Assembly (NCBI GenBank): GCA_002726415.1 | Contig: PBSU01000025.1 | Coordinates: forward strand, 33,178 to 75,667 | Source of the DNA: Acidiferrobacteraceae bacterium | GTDB lineage: Bacteria > Pseudomonadota > Gammaproteobacteria > Arenicellales > UBA868 | Length of the DNA stretch: 42,490 nt | Direction: 5' to 3' | Program-made: the position numbers and the translations under genes | Notes under the pieces: generated by a model | Told to the model about the DNA's origin: nothing | What the model saw: only the letters and a program-made list of their open reading frames with translations | Databases searched by the model: none | Shown here: piece by piece, positions 14,623-24,693 of the stretch | How positions within the stretch are numbered: position 1 is the first letter of the stretch | Layout: each line of letters opens with the position of its first letter

Positions 14623-15903
14623 TCAGGGGCGGATCGTGCCGTCGCCATAGACGATGAATTTCTGGATAGTGAGCCCCTCAAGACCCACAGGGCCACGCGC
14701 ATGCAACTTATCAGTACTGATTCCGATTTCGGCGCCCAGGCCATACTCAAAACCATCGGCGAACTGCGTTGAGGCATTCACCACAACAGAACTGGAATCT
14801 ACCTCGCGAACGAAGCGCTGGCTTTTGGACAAGCTATTCGTGACGATAGCATCAGTGTGCCCCGACCCATAGCACCCAATATGTGCCATCGCTTCTTCCA
14901 GGGTGTGGACTATTCGTACAGCCAGGATCGGGGCCAGGTATTCCGTCTGCCAATCAGTCTCGGTTGCGCTCTCACAGTCAGGTACCAGCGACCGGGTGCG
15001 CTCACAGCCCCGCAACTCGACCCCGGCCTCACGGTATCGCGGCACAAGTTGTTCCAGCGCTGCAGCGGCTATTCCCTCACCCAACAGCAAGGTCTCCATC
15101 GCGCCACAGACACCATAGCGACGACATTTAGCATTGAAGGCTACCTCTACCGCCTTGGCGAGATCTGCGTCATCATCAATATAAACGTGGCAGTTTCCAT
15201 CCAGATGTTTGATGACCGGTACACGAGATTCGCCACTGACCCTTTCGATCAGACTCTTGCCGCCCCGGGGCACAATAACATCGAGATATTCGGGACTGCC
15301 CAACATGGCACTGACTACCGCGCGATCCGAGGTCTGTAATACCTGAATAACCTGTTCCGGCAGGTCCGCATCTGTCAGCCCCTGCGACAGGCATGCACCA
15401 ATAGCCCGATTTGAATTCAGCGCTTCTGATCCGCCTCTCAAGATGACGGCGTTGCCGGATTTGAGGCACAGGCCGGCGGCATCGGCAGTCACATTAGGGC
15501 GCGACTCATAAATGATGCCAATGACACCCAGGGGTACCCGCATACGCCCAACAGTGATGCCGGAAGGGCGGGCGTTCATCTCGCTGATCTCCCCGACCGG
15601 GTCCGGCAGTGCTGCAATCTGGGTCAATCCCTCGGCCATGGCATCGATTCTTGCCGGGGTCAATTCAAGCCGGTCCAGCAGGGCGGGTGACAGGCCTGCC
15701 GCATGGGCGGCCTGCAGATCCACCGCATTAGCTTCAGCAATGCGCTCAGCGGCCGCGAGAATCCGTTGCGCCATCGCGGCCAGCGCCGCATTCTTGCGCC
15801 CGGTACTGGCTGTGGCCACTATATTGGCGGCCGCGCGGGCAGCGCAGCCGGCCTCGTTCATCCAGTCACGAATTTCCGTTGGGACCGTTGACGGTTTATT
15901 CAT
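14623..15903 (-). CDS. proA: Gamma-glutamyl phosphate reductase
   Basis: ProA reduces gamma-glutamyl phosphate to glutamate semialdehyde in proline synthesis. The 426-residue length is standard. Visible are the [17 protein letters not shown] segment, the [11 protein letters not shown] nucleotide-binding turn, and the catalytic cysteine region [13 protein letters not shown]. The C-terminal [13 protein letters not shown] is typical. proB is not adjacent. The placement holA-proA-nadD recurs in gammaproteobacteria. It begins five bases after the holA stop, so they are co-transcribed. No clear Shine-Dalgarno is seen, consistent with coupling. Confidence 0.96.
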   Translation of the reverse strand: MNKPSTVPTEIRDWMNEAGCAARAAANIVATASTGRKNAALAAMAQRILAAAERIAEANAVDLQAAHAAGLSPALLDRLELTPARIDAMAEGLTQIAALPDPVGEISEMNARPSGITVGRMRVPLGVIGIIYESRPNVTADAAGLCLKSGNAVILRGGSEALNSNRAIGACLSQGLTDADLPEQVIQVLQTSDRAVVSAMLGSPEYLDVIVPRGGKSLIERVSGESRVPVIKHLDGNCHVYIDDDADLAKAVEVAFNAKCRRYGVCGAMETLLLGEGIAAAALEQLVPRYREAGVELRGCERTRSLVPDCESATETDWQTEYLAPILAVRIVHTLEEAMAHIGCYGSGHTDAIVTNSLSKSQRFVREVDSSSVVVNASTQFADGFEYGLGAEIGISTDKLHARGPVGLEGLTIQKFIVYGDGTIRP

Positions 15904-15907
15904 TTTT

Positions 15908-16954
15908 TCAATGATTTATAACGTATTTCGATTCTAATGGCTTTATACCACAAAGTACCAGAATAGCTCGCTCCAGCTCAGCCCATACCCCGCCAGGCGC
16001 CTGGCGTTGGCCTTTGAGTACCTGGTCAGTGATCACCAGTTGATGAAGCAGATATCTCCACTGGCCGGTATCCAGGCGGGCCAGTGCGGCCGAAATACAT
16101 GCCATCCGGCTGCGCCATACCCGGTAACGCTGATACACCGATTGGCGATCAGCGCCACCGGCCATCTCCAATGCCATCTGGTAGAGGGTGCGAGTCTCGC
16201 GCGCCAAGGCCCAACTCACCAAAATGGCCTCGGAGCCCTCACGCCGCAAGCCATGTAGCATCCGCAAGGCATACGCGGTGTTCCCAGCCAGCGCGGCATC
16301 GACCAGCGCAAAGACCGAAAATCGTGCCTGGTCGGATACCAGCGACTCGAGACTGTTTTCGTCAAGTTCTCGATCGGGATCGATTAGCAAAGGCAGTTTT
16401 TTGATCTCCTGGGCTGCGAATAGCAGGTTGCCCTCGGAATAGTAAGCAAGACGCTCAATGGCTCCGGGTGTGGCTTTGATGCCCTGTGCCCGTAAACGCT
16501 GGTCGATCCAGCCCGGTAGTTGTGCCGGACTCACCGCTCGCGCCTCGACCGCAGTACCCTGCGACTCCAGCGTCTTAAACCACTTGCTTGACTGGGTGCT
16601 TTTGTCCACTCGACCCAGAATCAGCACCAGGTGCGTACTGGCATCGCTGTTCGCCAGAAAATCCGTCAGCACTCGTGCGCCAGCATCACCCGGCTTGCCG
16701 GTAGGCAGGCGTATCTCGAACAATCGTGCGCTGGCGAATAATGATAGCGCTTGTCCAGCCGCAAGAATCTGCTGCCAATCCAGATCCACACCGGCGGTAT
16801 AACGCAACACCTCGTCGACTCCATTCTGGCGCGCCGCAGCACGAATAGCATCAGCGCTTTCTTCAACCAGCAGCGACTCAGCACCAAACAACAGGTAGAC
16901 CTTATCCAGCCCCTTGCCCAGGCGACCGGCAAGGGCGGGTGAGGCTATGCGCAA
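15908..16954 (-). CDS. holA: DNA polymerase III delta subunit
   Basis: HolA is the clamp-loader subunit that opens the beta sliding clamp. The 348-residue length fits. The N-terminus ([24 protein letters not shown]) and the middle [20 protein letters not shown] segment are characteristic of the family. The start is a TTG at 16954: an in-frame stop lies 12 codons further up (the same TGA that ends lptE), and no ATG or GTG lies between. The alignment of [12 protein letters not shown] with the usual HolA N-terminus supports TTG. It follows lptE by 36 bases. Confidence 0.93.
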   Translation of the reverse strand: MRIASPALAGRLGKGLDKVYLLFGAESLLVEESADAIRAAARQNGVDEVLRYTAGVDLDWQQILAAGQALSLFASARLFEIRLPTGKPGDAGARVLTDFLANSDASTHLVLILGRVDKSTQSSKWFKTLESQGTAVEARAVSPAQLPGWIDQRLRAQGIKATPGAIERLAYYSEGNLLFAAQEIKKLPLLIDPDRELDENSLESLVSDQARFSVFALVDAALAGNTAYALRMLHGLRREGSEAILVSWALARETRTLYQMALEMAGGADRQSVYQRYRVWRSRMACISAALARLDTGQWRYLLHQLVITDQVLKGQRQAPGGVWAELERAILVLCGIKPLESKYVINH

Positions 16955-16990
16955 AAGCGGCCCCGACGGTGCCAGACCTGGCGCACACGA

Positions 16991-17509
16991 TCAGACCAAA
17001 CCAACAAGACCCACACCAGGTGAATGCTCATTCAAGGCAATGCCGTTCAGCCGGCGGATAATCCGGCGCACCACCTCTTGACGCATGGATTCTTGCAACG
17101 CTGCCTCTTCCTGATTCTTCTGTAGCAGCTGGGTGCTCTTGTAGTCCAGATCACGGCTGAAAATCAGGCTGGTGTTATCCGCAAGCACCCGACCGACCCG
17201 ATCTACAACCCGGTAAGTTAGATCGTATCGCAGGGTATAGCCGGTGGCGATGCCATTGTTGTCGACAGACCTTACAGAACGACTGTACTCAACCCTCGCA
17301 AGGTCGATGATGACTGTGGCAGCAGCAGAATCCTTAACGGGCTGAACACCGCTTTGACGCAGAGCCTGGCGCAGATCACTGACCAGAGCCGGATCCTGGC
17401 CTGTTACCCAGGGTGCCGACATGATCGGTGCCAGCTCGACCTGCCCACGTAAATGAAAACCACAGCCCGCCAAAAGAGCCGTTAACAGTATTGCTGTAAA
17501 TGTCCGCAT
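16991..17509 (-). CDS. lptE: LPS-assembly lipoprotein LptE
   Basis: LptE plugs the LptD barrel for lipopolysaccharide export at the outer membrane. I start at the ATG at 17509 (172 aa): it gives a short lipoprotein signal with lipobox LLAGC (Cys15 acylated) followed by GFHLRG, the typical LptE start. An ATG eight codons up (17533) would also work. After the lipobox the sequence has the family pattern (VIDLARVEYSRSVRS, YTLRYDLTYRV). A perfect TATAAT (17559-17564, minus sense) lies 50 bases upstream, though with a poor -35. The usual leuS-lptE neighbourhood is interrupted here by an MDR oxidoreductase. Confidence 0.92.
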   Translation of the reverse strand: MRTFTAILLTALLAGCGFHLRGQVELAPIMSAPWVTGQDPALVSDLRQALRQSGVQPVKDSAAATVIIDLARVEYSRSVRSVDNNGIATGYTLRYDLTYRVVDRVGRVLADNTSLIFSRDLDYKSTQLLQKNQEEAALQESMRQEVVRRIIRRLNGIALNEHSPGVGLVGLV

Positions 17510-17597
17510 TATTCTTAATTTGCCAATGTTCATGATCGCGCCCAAGGCCGGTATGGGAATTATAACGAGCCCTCTTGCCGCAGCGTGGCCATCAGCA

Positions 17598-18656
17598 TCA
17601 GGGCAGAAGTACCAGCTTGCCCGGATAGTGCTTGGACGTGAAATCGGACTGGGCCTTGGCAATCTCCTTCAGCGGATAGGTTTGTGACACCCGGGGCCGA
17701 ACGACTCCCTCGCGGATCAGGTTGACCAGCTGGGCAAAGACCTCGGGTGGCTGATAGGTGCAGCCAAAGACTGTCAGATCCTTAAGGTACAACGTCCGAA
17801 GGTCAGTGTTAACGACCGGGCCGGCGATCGCACCCGAAGTCGCCAGCCGGCCTCCGGGACGAAGTGCATCGAGCAATAAGGCAAAAGCGCTTCCACCCAC
17901 AACATCGACAACCACCGAAAAGCCCCGTGGCGGCAGCGATTCCTCACGACCGATGACGGTATCGGCACCGGCCTCACGCACCGCATCCGCCTTGGTCGGC
18001 GAACTCACTGCGGTCACTTCAGCGCCCCGCTGGCGGGCAAGCTGCACGGCAGCAAGTCCCACCCCTCCGGAGGCGCCGGTGATCAACACATGATCGCGCT
18101 CATTAACCCCAGCGCGGACCAGAAGATTCAGGGCAGTTCCAAAAGCACACGGCATCGCACCAATATCGATATTTGAAAGCGGTGAATCACTGACGTCATA
18201 AAGTTGCGCTGCGGGGACACAGCAGAACTCGGCAAAGGCGCCATCGCGCTCGGAACCGAGCGCCTCAAAATTTACGGGATTATCCGATGTCGGCATCGGC
18301 TGGTTAATAGCGCAGGTGACCCGCATCCCAGGCTCGATACCGTTGACCCCTTTGCCCACGGAAACAACCTCTCCGCAGAGATCACCGCCCTGGATCCGCG
18401 GAAAGTGCAATGCTCCGCCCCAACCGCCGCTTTCGATATCCACATCACCGACATCATTGGTCGCGGTCGATACCTCCTGGGCATACCAGCCGATGCGGGT
18501 ATTGATGTCGGTATTGTTGACGCCTGCCGCCAGTACCCGCACGAGCACTTCTGAGGCAGCGGGAACCGGTACCGGAATCCTCTCATTCCAGACGAGCTTT
18601 TCCGGGCCGCCGTGCCCCACCAACTGAACACCATACATAGTCTGCGATGGGCTCAT
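17598..18656 (-). CDS. MDR-superfamily NAD(P)H oxidoreductase
   Basis: A medium-chain dehydrogenase/reductase of 352 residues, quinone-oxidoreductase branch. Visible are the N-terminal GroES-like domain (GVNNTDINTRIGWY, then GGDLCGEVVSVGKGV), the Rossmann motif ASGGVGLAAVQLARQRGAEV and a C-terminal FTSKHYPGKLVLLP tail. The catalytic and structural zinc-ligand sets of classical alcohol dehydrogenases are not evident, so a zinc-independent reductase is likely. Start is the ATG at 18656; another in-frame ATG lies at 18638, and a TTG at 18719 seems less likely. The substrate is unknown. It is inserted between leuS and lptE, normally neighbours, in the same orientation. Confidence 0.85.
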   Translation of the reverse strand: MSPSQTMYGVQLVGHGGPEKLVWNERIPVPVPAASEVLVRVLAAGVNNTDINTRIGWYAQEVSTATNDVGDVDIESGGWGGALHFPRIQGGDLCGEVVSVGKGVNGIEPGMRVTCAINQPMPTSDNPVNFEALGSERDGAFAEFCCVPAAQLYDVSDSPLSNIDIGAMPCAFGTALNLLVRAGVNERDHVLITGASGGVGLAAVQLARQRGAEVTAVSSPTKADAVREAGADTVIGREESLPPRGFSVVVDVVGGSAFALLLDALRPGGRLATSGAIAGPVVNTDLRTLYLKDLTVFGCTYQPPEVFAQLVNLIREGVVRPRVSQTYPLKEIAKAQSDFTSKHYPGKLVLLP

Positions 18657-18762
18657 CACTGACTGATTCGCTAGGCGTAAACCAACAGCAAGATGTCCCA
18701 GGCGATCAGTCTCTGCCAAATGCCATTTTCCATGGATCAGATCGCGATCGGAGTCGTCACTT

Positions 18763-21354
18763 TCAGATAACCACGTTCACCAGTTTGCCGGGAACAACAA
18801 TAACTTTTCGCACAGCTTTTTCTCCCACATGGCGGATTACCTTCTCGTCGGCAAGCGCTGCCTCGCGTATCTGGTCGTCGTCAGCATCTGCATCGATTTC
18901 GACCTGGCTTCGCAATTTACCGTTAATCTGGACCACGAGGACTTGAGTGGTGGCGACCAGCGCACCGTCGTCTACTTCGGGCCAAGGTGTATCCAAGAGA
19001 TCGCCCGGCATATTGAGCTCACGCCATAACACGTGACACACGTGTGGCGTGATCGGTGCGAGTACCCGGATCAGGATACCAAGAACCTCGCGCATGACTG
19101 CAATCCGCCCGACATCCTCGCGCGGATCGAACCGGTCCAGGGCATTAAAGCTTTCCATGCACGCCGCCACCACGGTATTGAACTGGTGGCGCTCCATATC
19201 GCGGGTGATCTTCTGCAACGCACTGTGAAAAACACGCCGTAATGCACGCGCCTCTTCATCAAGGTCTGCAGTTGATCCCTTATCCTCTGAGACTGTCTTA
19301 CGGTGGGTGTGGACCAGAGTCCATAAGCGGCGCAAAAAGCGCTGGGATCCAGCTACAGCATCATCATTCCATTCAAGCGCCTGATCCGGTGGCGAAGCGA
19401 ACATAGTGAAAAGCCGCACGGTATCGGCCCCATAGCGGTCCACCAGGGTCTGCGGATCGACACCATTATTCTTGGATTTGGACATCGTGGTCCAGCCTGT
19501 CGGGGTCAACGTGGCGCCATCGGAGATGCGTCGCGCAGTGGCCGTTTTACCCTTGGCATCCTTTTCGATCTCAACCTCGTCGGGACGTACCCATACGCGG
19601 CCTTGCTCAGCGCTGTCGTGGTAGTAGGCCTTCGCCAACACCATACCCTGACAAAGTAACTTGGCCGCGGGCTCATCGCTACTGACCAGATCCAGATCAC
19701 GCATTAGTTTGTGCCAGAAACGAAAATACAGCAGATGCAGTACCGCATGCTCAATACCACCGATGTAATGATCTACCGGCAACCAGTAGTCGGCCCGTTC
19801 ATCAAGCATGGCATCTGCACCGGGAGTGCAATAACGGGCGTAGTACCAGCTTGATTCAACAAAGGTATCGAAAGTATCTGTTTCGCGCTCTGCCTCGTTA
19901 TTGCCGCAAGACGGGCAGGATACCTGGCGCCAGTTCGGGTCGGCCTTGATGGGCGACTGCACCCCCATGAAGGTCACGTCCTCGGGCAGCAATACCGGCA
20001 GATCTGCCTCGGGCACAGGCACAGCGCCACAATCGGGGCAGTAGATCACGGGTACCGGGCAACCCCAGTATCGCTGACGAGAAACGCCCCAGTCCCGCAG
20101 GCGGTAGTTCACTTTGAGTTCACCGATGCCCCGGTCTTGGGTGTATTGGGCAATCCGCTTAAAAGCGCTTGAAAAATCCAATCCACTGAACTCACCGGAA
20201 TTGACCGTCACCGTATTTTCCTTGGCCGGCCACGCTGCCGCCAGTACATCAACCGGTTCGCCATCGGCCGGCGCTACAACCTGGATGATGGGCAAACCAT
20301 AACGGGTGGCAAAAGCATGGTCGCGTTCATCATGTGCCGGCACCGCCATGATAGCCCCGGTACCGTAACCCATGAGCACAAAGTTGGCGACCCAGATCGA
20401 GATCTTCTCGCCGCTTAAGGGATTGATTGCTTCGATCCCCAGCGGCATGCCTTTCTTCTCGACCGATTCGATCTCAGCCTCGCTGACACCACCACTGGCG
20501 CACGCTTCGATAAAGGCCGCCATCTTCGGGTCGACCTGTGCCGCCTCGACAGCCAACGGATGATCCGCAGCAACCGCCATGAAAGTGGCGCCAAAGATGG
20601 TATCCGGGCGGGTAGTAAAAACCCGCAATGGTTCGCCGCCACCGGCCAATGCGAAATCCACCTCGAGGCCGTTGGAGCGGCCAATCCAGTTACGCTGCAT
20701 GGTTTTAACCGAGTCCGGCCACCCCGGCATGTTGTCCAGTTCCTCCAGCAGTTCATCAGCATAGGCGGTGATGCGGATAAACCACTGCGGGATCTCGCGT
20801 TTTTCGACAATCGCACCCGATCGCCAACCCTTGCCGTCAATCACCTGCTCGTTCGCCAGCACGGTCTGATCCACCGGATCCCAGTTGACCACCGCATTCT
20901 TGCGATAGGCCAGACCTTTTTTCATCAGTTGGGTAAAGAACCACTGCTCCCAGCGGTAGTAATCCGGTTTACAGGTGGTGACTTCGCGTGACCAGTCGTA
21001 GGCAAAACCCATGCGTTGCAATTGCCCACGCATATGCTCGATATTCTGATAGGTCCACTGTGCCGGAGGAACCGAACGCTGGATAGCGGCATTCTCGGCC
21101 GGCAAGCCGAAAGCATCCCAGCCCATCGGCTGCAAGACATTGCGGCCCAGCATCCGCTGATAACGGCTGATGACATCTCCAATGGTGTAATTGCGCACGT
21201 GCCCCATGTGCAATTGTCCGGAGGGGTAAGGCAGCATCGAAAGACAGTAATATTTCTCGCGCTCGGGATCTTCCCGGACTTCGAAACTGTGCTGCTTCTG
21301 CCACCAGGCCTGAACAGACGATTCCAGTTGCTGCGGTAGGTAACGCGACTCCAT
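18763..21354 (-). CDS. leuS: Leucyl-tRNA synthetase
   Basis: Charges tRNA-Leu. I take the ATG at 21354 (863 aa, the family's usual length), which has AGGAA seven bases upstream and gives the standard start MESRYLPQQLE. The class I HIGH motif appears as HMGH (49-52), followed by the zinc-type CPDCG and CPSCG knuckles and the CP1 editing domain between the catalytic halves. The KMSKS loop reads TMSKS (19474-19488 in the DNA), so the first lysine is replaced by threonine while the second, more important lysine is kept. The C-terminal anticodon and extension domains are complete. Preceded by the DUF4389 gene, 46 bases away. Confidence 0.97.
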   Translation of the reverse strand: MESRYLPQQLESSVQAWWQKQHSFEVREDPEREKYYCLSMLPYPSGQLHMGHVRNYTIGDVISRYQRMLGRNVLQPMGWDAFGLPAENAAIQRSVPPAQWTYQNIEHMRGQLQRMGFAYDWSREVTTCKPDYYRWEQWFFTQLMKKGLAYRKNAVVNWDPVDQTVLANEQVIDGKGWRSGAIVEKREIPQWFIRITAYADELLEELDNMPGWPDSVKTMQRNWIGRSNGLEVDFALAGGGEPLRVFTTRPDTIFGATFMAVAADHPLAVEAAQVDPKMAAFIEACASGGVSEAEIESVEKKGMPLGIEAINPLSGEKISIWVANFVLMGYGTGAIMAVPAHDERDHAFATRYGLPIIQVVAPADGEPVDVLAAAWPAKENTVTVNSGEFSGLDFSSAFKRIAQYTQDRGIGELKVNYRLRDWGVSRQRYWGCPVPVIYCPDCGAVPVPEADLPVLLPEDVTFMGVQSPIKADPNWRQVSCPSCGNNEAERETDTFDTFVESSWYYARYCTPGADAMLDERADYWLPVDHYIGGIEHAVLHLLYFRFWHKLMRDLDLVSSDEPAAKLLCQGMVLAKAYYHDSAEQGRVWVRPDEVEIEKDAKGKTATARRISDGATLTPTGWTTMSKSKNNGVDPQTLVDRYGADTVRLFTMFASPPDQALEWNDDAVAGSQRFLRRLWTLVHTHRKTVSEDKGSTADLDEEARALRRVFHSALQKITRDMERHQFNTVVAACMESFNALDRFDPREDVGRIAVMREVLGILIRVLAPITPHVCHVLWRELNMPGDLLDTPWPEVDDGALVATTQVLVVQINGKLRSQVEIDADADDDQIREAALADEKVIRHVGEKAVRKVIVVPGKLVNVVI

Positions 21355-21400
21355 GAAGATTCCTGGTAGGGCCGCAAAACGATGCGGCGGGGCTAAAGCA

Positions 21401-21709
21401 TCAATAGCGGATAGATGAATCGTCCTGCTCTTCCGGAGCCGGCCAGTCACAGAAAGGAAACGGTCGCTCATCGGAATTGAAAGTCACGTACTGTAGCGCT
21501 GCATAACTGAAGGTATTCAGGTCGCCAGTAAAGGCCTGCAGGCGTTCGGCCTCAGCGCCCTTGACCAGCCGATAGAAAAACTGGAACACCATGGCGAGGC
21601 CAACCAACAGGACTACCACCTCGAAGATCACGAAGAAGTAAATGAGCACCAGCACCAGACGCAGCCAGGTCTGGCCGCTGCGGAGTCTTATCTGGGTATC
21701 ACTGGTCAT
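21401..21709 (-). CDS. DUF4389 membrane protein
   Basis: A 102-residue protein of the DUF4389 family with one or two membrane segments (about 16-47: a long run of Leu, Val, Ile and Phe interrupted at the middle). It then has a soluble tail with ERLQAFTGDLNTFSYAALQYVTFNSDERPFPF, the family signature. The tail is cytoplasmic or periplasmic by prediction only. Function is unknown; family members are common in gammaproteobacteria, often next to leuS or other housekeeping genes. Same strand as leuS and likely co-transcribed. Confidence 0.85.
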   Translation of the reverse strand: MTSDTQIRLRSGQTWLRLVLVLIYFFVIFEVVVLLVGLAMVFQFFYRLVKGAEAERLQAFTGDLNTFSYAALQYVTFNSDERPFPFCDWPAPEEQDDSSIRY

Positions 21710-22017
21710 GGCAGGATTGATCGTTACCAGCGGTATTTTCCACTGGTATAAACCGTGCGTATTTTACACCATTGCCTGCAAGGCCTCGCGTGACGAGGGC
21801 AAATACATCCAAAGCGGCGTGTCCCGTCGCACCCATGGCACCGATGCCACGGCGCATCAATTGGCCAGGATGATCGCTCCCCTTTCGCAAGGCAACAATG
21901 CCTTGCTTCTCGAGTTTTTTACAACCAGGCGTATTTCAAACTTCTTCGTTGCGGGCGGTTTTTTCTCACTTTAGCGCCAGCACTAAAGTGGCATCTGGTT
22001 CTATTGTTGTATTGCAG
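21710..22017. other. 308-base gap before DUF4389, after mrcB
   Basis: No gene seen. It holds the upstream region of DUF4389-leuS on the right-to-left strand and the 3' end of mrcB. An 8-bp perfect inverted repeat, CACTTTAG (21967-21974) and CTAAAGTG (21983-21990), lies 28 bases past the mrcB stop. On the minus strand it is followed by an A-run, not a T-run, so it is not a textbook terminator but may mark the 3' end. Confidence 0.4.
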
Positions 22018-24339
22018 TCAGGGCCGGCTATCGAGATCAGGAAACAGTGCGCGGATACCCTGCCACCAGCGCAGGGCGGGTTTATCCAAACTGCGGGTGT
22101 TTGCCGGGCCACAGGCCAGAAACCCAGCGGGCTGCGTGCCTTGCACGAACGGCATCGCATTCGTTGCCGTACAGGCAGACTGGGCTATTGATTCATCGCG
22201 GCGCACCCGAATAATGTTGCTGGGTGGATACAACTGTACCGGGCGCAACGGCAACTGGCGCATCAATCGGGCCCAAACCCTCAGCGCCCCGCTGGCACCG
22301 GTGAGGCCCGTTACCCGGTTGTCATCGAACCCCAGCCATACCACCGTCAGAATATTGCCAGCATACCCAGCAAACCAACTGTCGCGATAGCCATCCGTGG
22401 TGCCAGTCTTGCCTGCAAGCGCCAGGGTCGCGGGGAAATCCCGCGCCAGACCACGGGCGGTGCCGGTACGGACCACCTCCTGTAGAGCCCGATTCACCAG
22501 AAAGGTCCCACTGGGGTCCAGTGCCAGCTCTGAACGCAGCGGATAGCGTGCAAGCGGATGATCCTCACCATCTGCAATCCAGCGGATGGTGCGCAGCGGA
22601 GCACGGTGTCCACCCGATGCCAGACTCTGGTACATCTGGGCGATTTCGACGGGGGCAAGATCCACTGCCCCCAGTGTGATAGAGGGGAAAGCCGGCAGCG
22701 GTCGCACAATACCAGCCGCGCGCAGAATCCCGATAATCTTCTCCAGGCCCACGGCCTGGCCCAGTCGCGCTGTCGCCACATTGTAGGACTGCGCCAACCC
22801 ATCGATCAGTGCGACCTCGCCATGATCTTTTCGGTCATAGTTGCGTGGGTGCCACGGTGACGAACCCGCAATGCGCCACTCAAAGGCGCTATCATCGAGC
22901 GTGCTTTGCAGGTGGTAGCGATAGGGCTTTGAAAGCGCCGCGAGGTAGACCGCGGGCTTGAGCAACGAGCCGACTGGCCGGCGTGCATCCAGCGCCCGGT
23001 TAAAGCCGCCTCGGTGATCATCACGGCCCCCGACTACTGCGAGCACTTCTCCGGTATCTACCTGAACCGCTACGATCGCCCCTTGCAACTCACCTTTAGG
23101 CAATTTATGGGCACGCTCCAGATCTGCAAGCGCACTCTTAAGCGTATCTTGGGCGGTATGTTGCACCAGCGGGTCCAATGTAGAATGAATCCGCAGCCCC
23201 TGCGTTCGCACCATGGCCGGATCAAAATGGCGCTGAATCTGGCGCCGCACGTAGTCAAAGAAAGCCGAACCACTACCATGGGTAGCACCGGGGGCAACCA
23301 CAAGCCCCAGAGGGGCATCCTGCAACTTCGCTAAGTTCTGGGGATCGATCTGCTCCGCCCGGGCAAGTTCTGCTAATACCAGGTTGCGCCGCTGGCGCGC
23401 CCGCTTGGGATGGCGACGCGGATCATAAGCGCTGGGTGCCTTTACCATGCCTGCTAGCAGTGCTAACGCCGGCATCGGTAATTCGCCTAGCGGGCGGCCA
23501 AAATAATGCTCACTGGCTAGCGCGAAACCATGAATAGCCCGGTTACCTGACTGACCCAGAAACACTTCGTTGACGTAGGCTTGGAGGATCTCGGATTTGC
23601 TGTAACGCCACTCCAGCAACAATGCCATTACCGCTTCGTTAGCCTTGCGCCGCCATGTGCGGCCGGAATCAAGGTAGAGGTTCTTGGCCAACTGTTGTGT
23701 CAGGGTGCTGCCCCCAGCCACCACACGACCTGAACGCAGATTCTGCAGCAGCGCGCGCATCACCCCCAGGGGATCGATACCCGTGTGATCCATGAAGCGC
23801 CGATCTTCCATGACCAGCAACGCCTGCAGCAACAAGGGTGGAACATCGTGCAGCACTACCGGGGCGCGGTCCTCGTGACGCAGCGGCAGAATGCTGCCCA
23901 GTCGCAGTGGCTCGAGCAAAGCCTTAGCAAGGTTGCTGCCGTTATCTGCAGTCAGGGCTGTGATGTGGCCCTGGGAAAAATCCACTTGAACCCGAACGGG
24001 GGGAACCCTTCCCTGCATACCATTGAAGCCGCGCAGGTAAACCGTGCAGCGGTTACCCATCAATGAAAAAGTGCCGGGAGAAATAGCTTGAGTATCTTTG
24101 CGGTAGCCACGCACAGTGAGCTCACGCTTAAGGGTAGTGGGCTCTAAGGGCAAGCCCTGGTGCAGTTGACGCGGACGCGAGTACACGTGTGCCGGTAAAG
24201 ACCAGCGAACACCTTCAAACTGCTGACGTACTATCGCATCTAACCGTATGACCCATAGCGTACCAACACCGATAGCCAACAGCACCAGCACGATGACGGC
24301 ACTACGCCAACCGAGCCGGCGCCTCTTATAGCGCGCCAC
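22018..24339 (-). CDS. mrcB: Penicillin-binding protein 1B, bifunctional
   Basis: Class A PBP that polymerises and cross-links peptidoglycan in the periplasm; 773 residues. One N-terminal membrane anchor (about 14-32) follows a basic KRRR patch. A UB2H-like segment (about 45-150) comes next, then the glycosyltransferase domain (VMEDRRFMDHTGIDPLG with the catalytic Glu, GGSTLTQQLAKNLYL, EVFLGQ), and the transpeptidase with SLLK (active serine), SYN and KTGT motifs. The UB2H domain is the reason for calling it 1B and not 1A. Start is a GTG. It lies downstream of the DUF2007 and methyltransferase genes, 27 bases after DUF2007. Confidence 0.94.
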   Translation of the reverse strand: MARYKRRRLGWRSAVIVLVLLAIGVGTLWVIRLDAIVRQQFEGVRWSLPAHVYSRPRQLHQGLPLEPTTLKRELTVRGYRKDTQAISPGTFSLMGNRCTVYLRGFNGMQGRVPPVRVQVDFSQGHITALTADNGSNLAKALLEPLRLGSILPLRHEDRAPVVLHDVPPLLLQALLVMEDRRFMDHTGIDPLGVMRALLQNLRSGRVVAGGSTLTQQLAKNLYLDSGRTWRRKANEAVMALLLEWRYSKSEILQAYVNEVFLGQSGNRAIHGFALASEHYFGRPLGELPMPALALLAGMVKAPSAYDPRRHPKRARQRRNLVLAELARAEQIDPQNLAKLQDAPLGLVVAPGATHGSGSAFFDYVRRQIQRHFDPAMVRTQGLRIHSTLDPLVQHTAQDTLKSALADLERAHKLPKGELQGAIVAVQVDTGEVLAVVGGRDDHRGGFNRALDARRPVGSLLKPAVYLAALSKPYRYHLQSTLDDSAFEWRIAGSSPWHPRNYDRKDHGEVALIDGLAQSYNVATARLGQAVGLEKIIGILRAAGIVRPLPAFPSITLGAVDLAPVEIAQMYQSLASGGHRAPLRTIRWIADGEDHPLARYPLRSELALDPSGTFLVNRALQEVVRTGTARGLARDFPATLALAGKTGTTDGYRDSWFAGYAGNILTVVWLGFDDNRVTGLTGASGALRVWARLMRQLPLRPVQLYPPSNIIRVRRDESIAQSACTATNAMPFVQGTQPAGFLACGPANTRSLDKPALRWWQGIRALFPDLDSRP

Positions 24340-24366
24340 GGCTGGAGCGAGAGTCAGTCAATGTGT

Positions 24367-24678
24367 TCAGGTTCTATCCGGCAATGGCTGCCGGCAGTGC
24401 CAGCAGATCTCAAATGTGACAGGATTCGATTCACCACAGCCCCGACAAGACACGGCCTCGTCGGGGGCCGATTCGTAACCGCTGATCAGCGCCCGGGCGA
24501 GCGCCGACTGGCTTTCACGCTCGATCCAGACCTCCGGCCAGGTCTCGGTAGCCGGTAATTCACCGAGCGCACCCGATGCATGGTCATTGAATATCTGTGC
24601 CCTTACCCCAGCGGCCTCGAGCATCTGTTGTACCAGCCGTGCTTCGCCAATACCAGACGCTGTAAAAATCCGTTGCAA
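24367..24678 (-). CDS. DUF2007 protein with C-terminal zinc ribbon
   Basis: A 103-residue protein. Residues 1-75 form a DUF2007 domain (MQRIFTASGIGEARLVQQMLEAAGVRAQIFN, WPEVWI), often called putative signal-transducing. The tail has two CxxC pairs, CRGC and CWHC (about 79-95), a zinc-ribbon arrangement. Start is a TTG with AGGA upstream. It sits 15 bases after the methyltransferase gene and just before mrcB, probably one operon. Partner and signal are unknown. Confidence 0.85.
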   Translation of the reverse strand: MQRIFTASGIGEARLVQQMLEAAGVRAQIFNDHASGALGELPATETWPEVWIERESQSALARALISGYESAPDEAVSCRGCGESNPVTFEICWHCRQPLPDRT

Positions 24679-24693
24679 CGTCGTCCTGCCAAT

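Noticed and set aside
21355-21471. 39-residue N-terminal extension of leuS
   Set aside because: It overlaps the DUF4389 gene, is absent from the family, and the ATG at 21354 has a proper Shine-Dalgarno.
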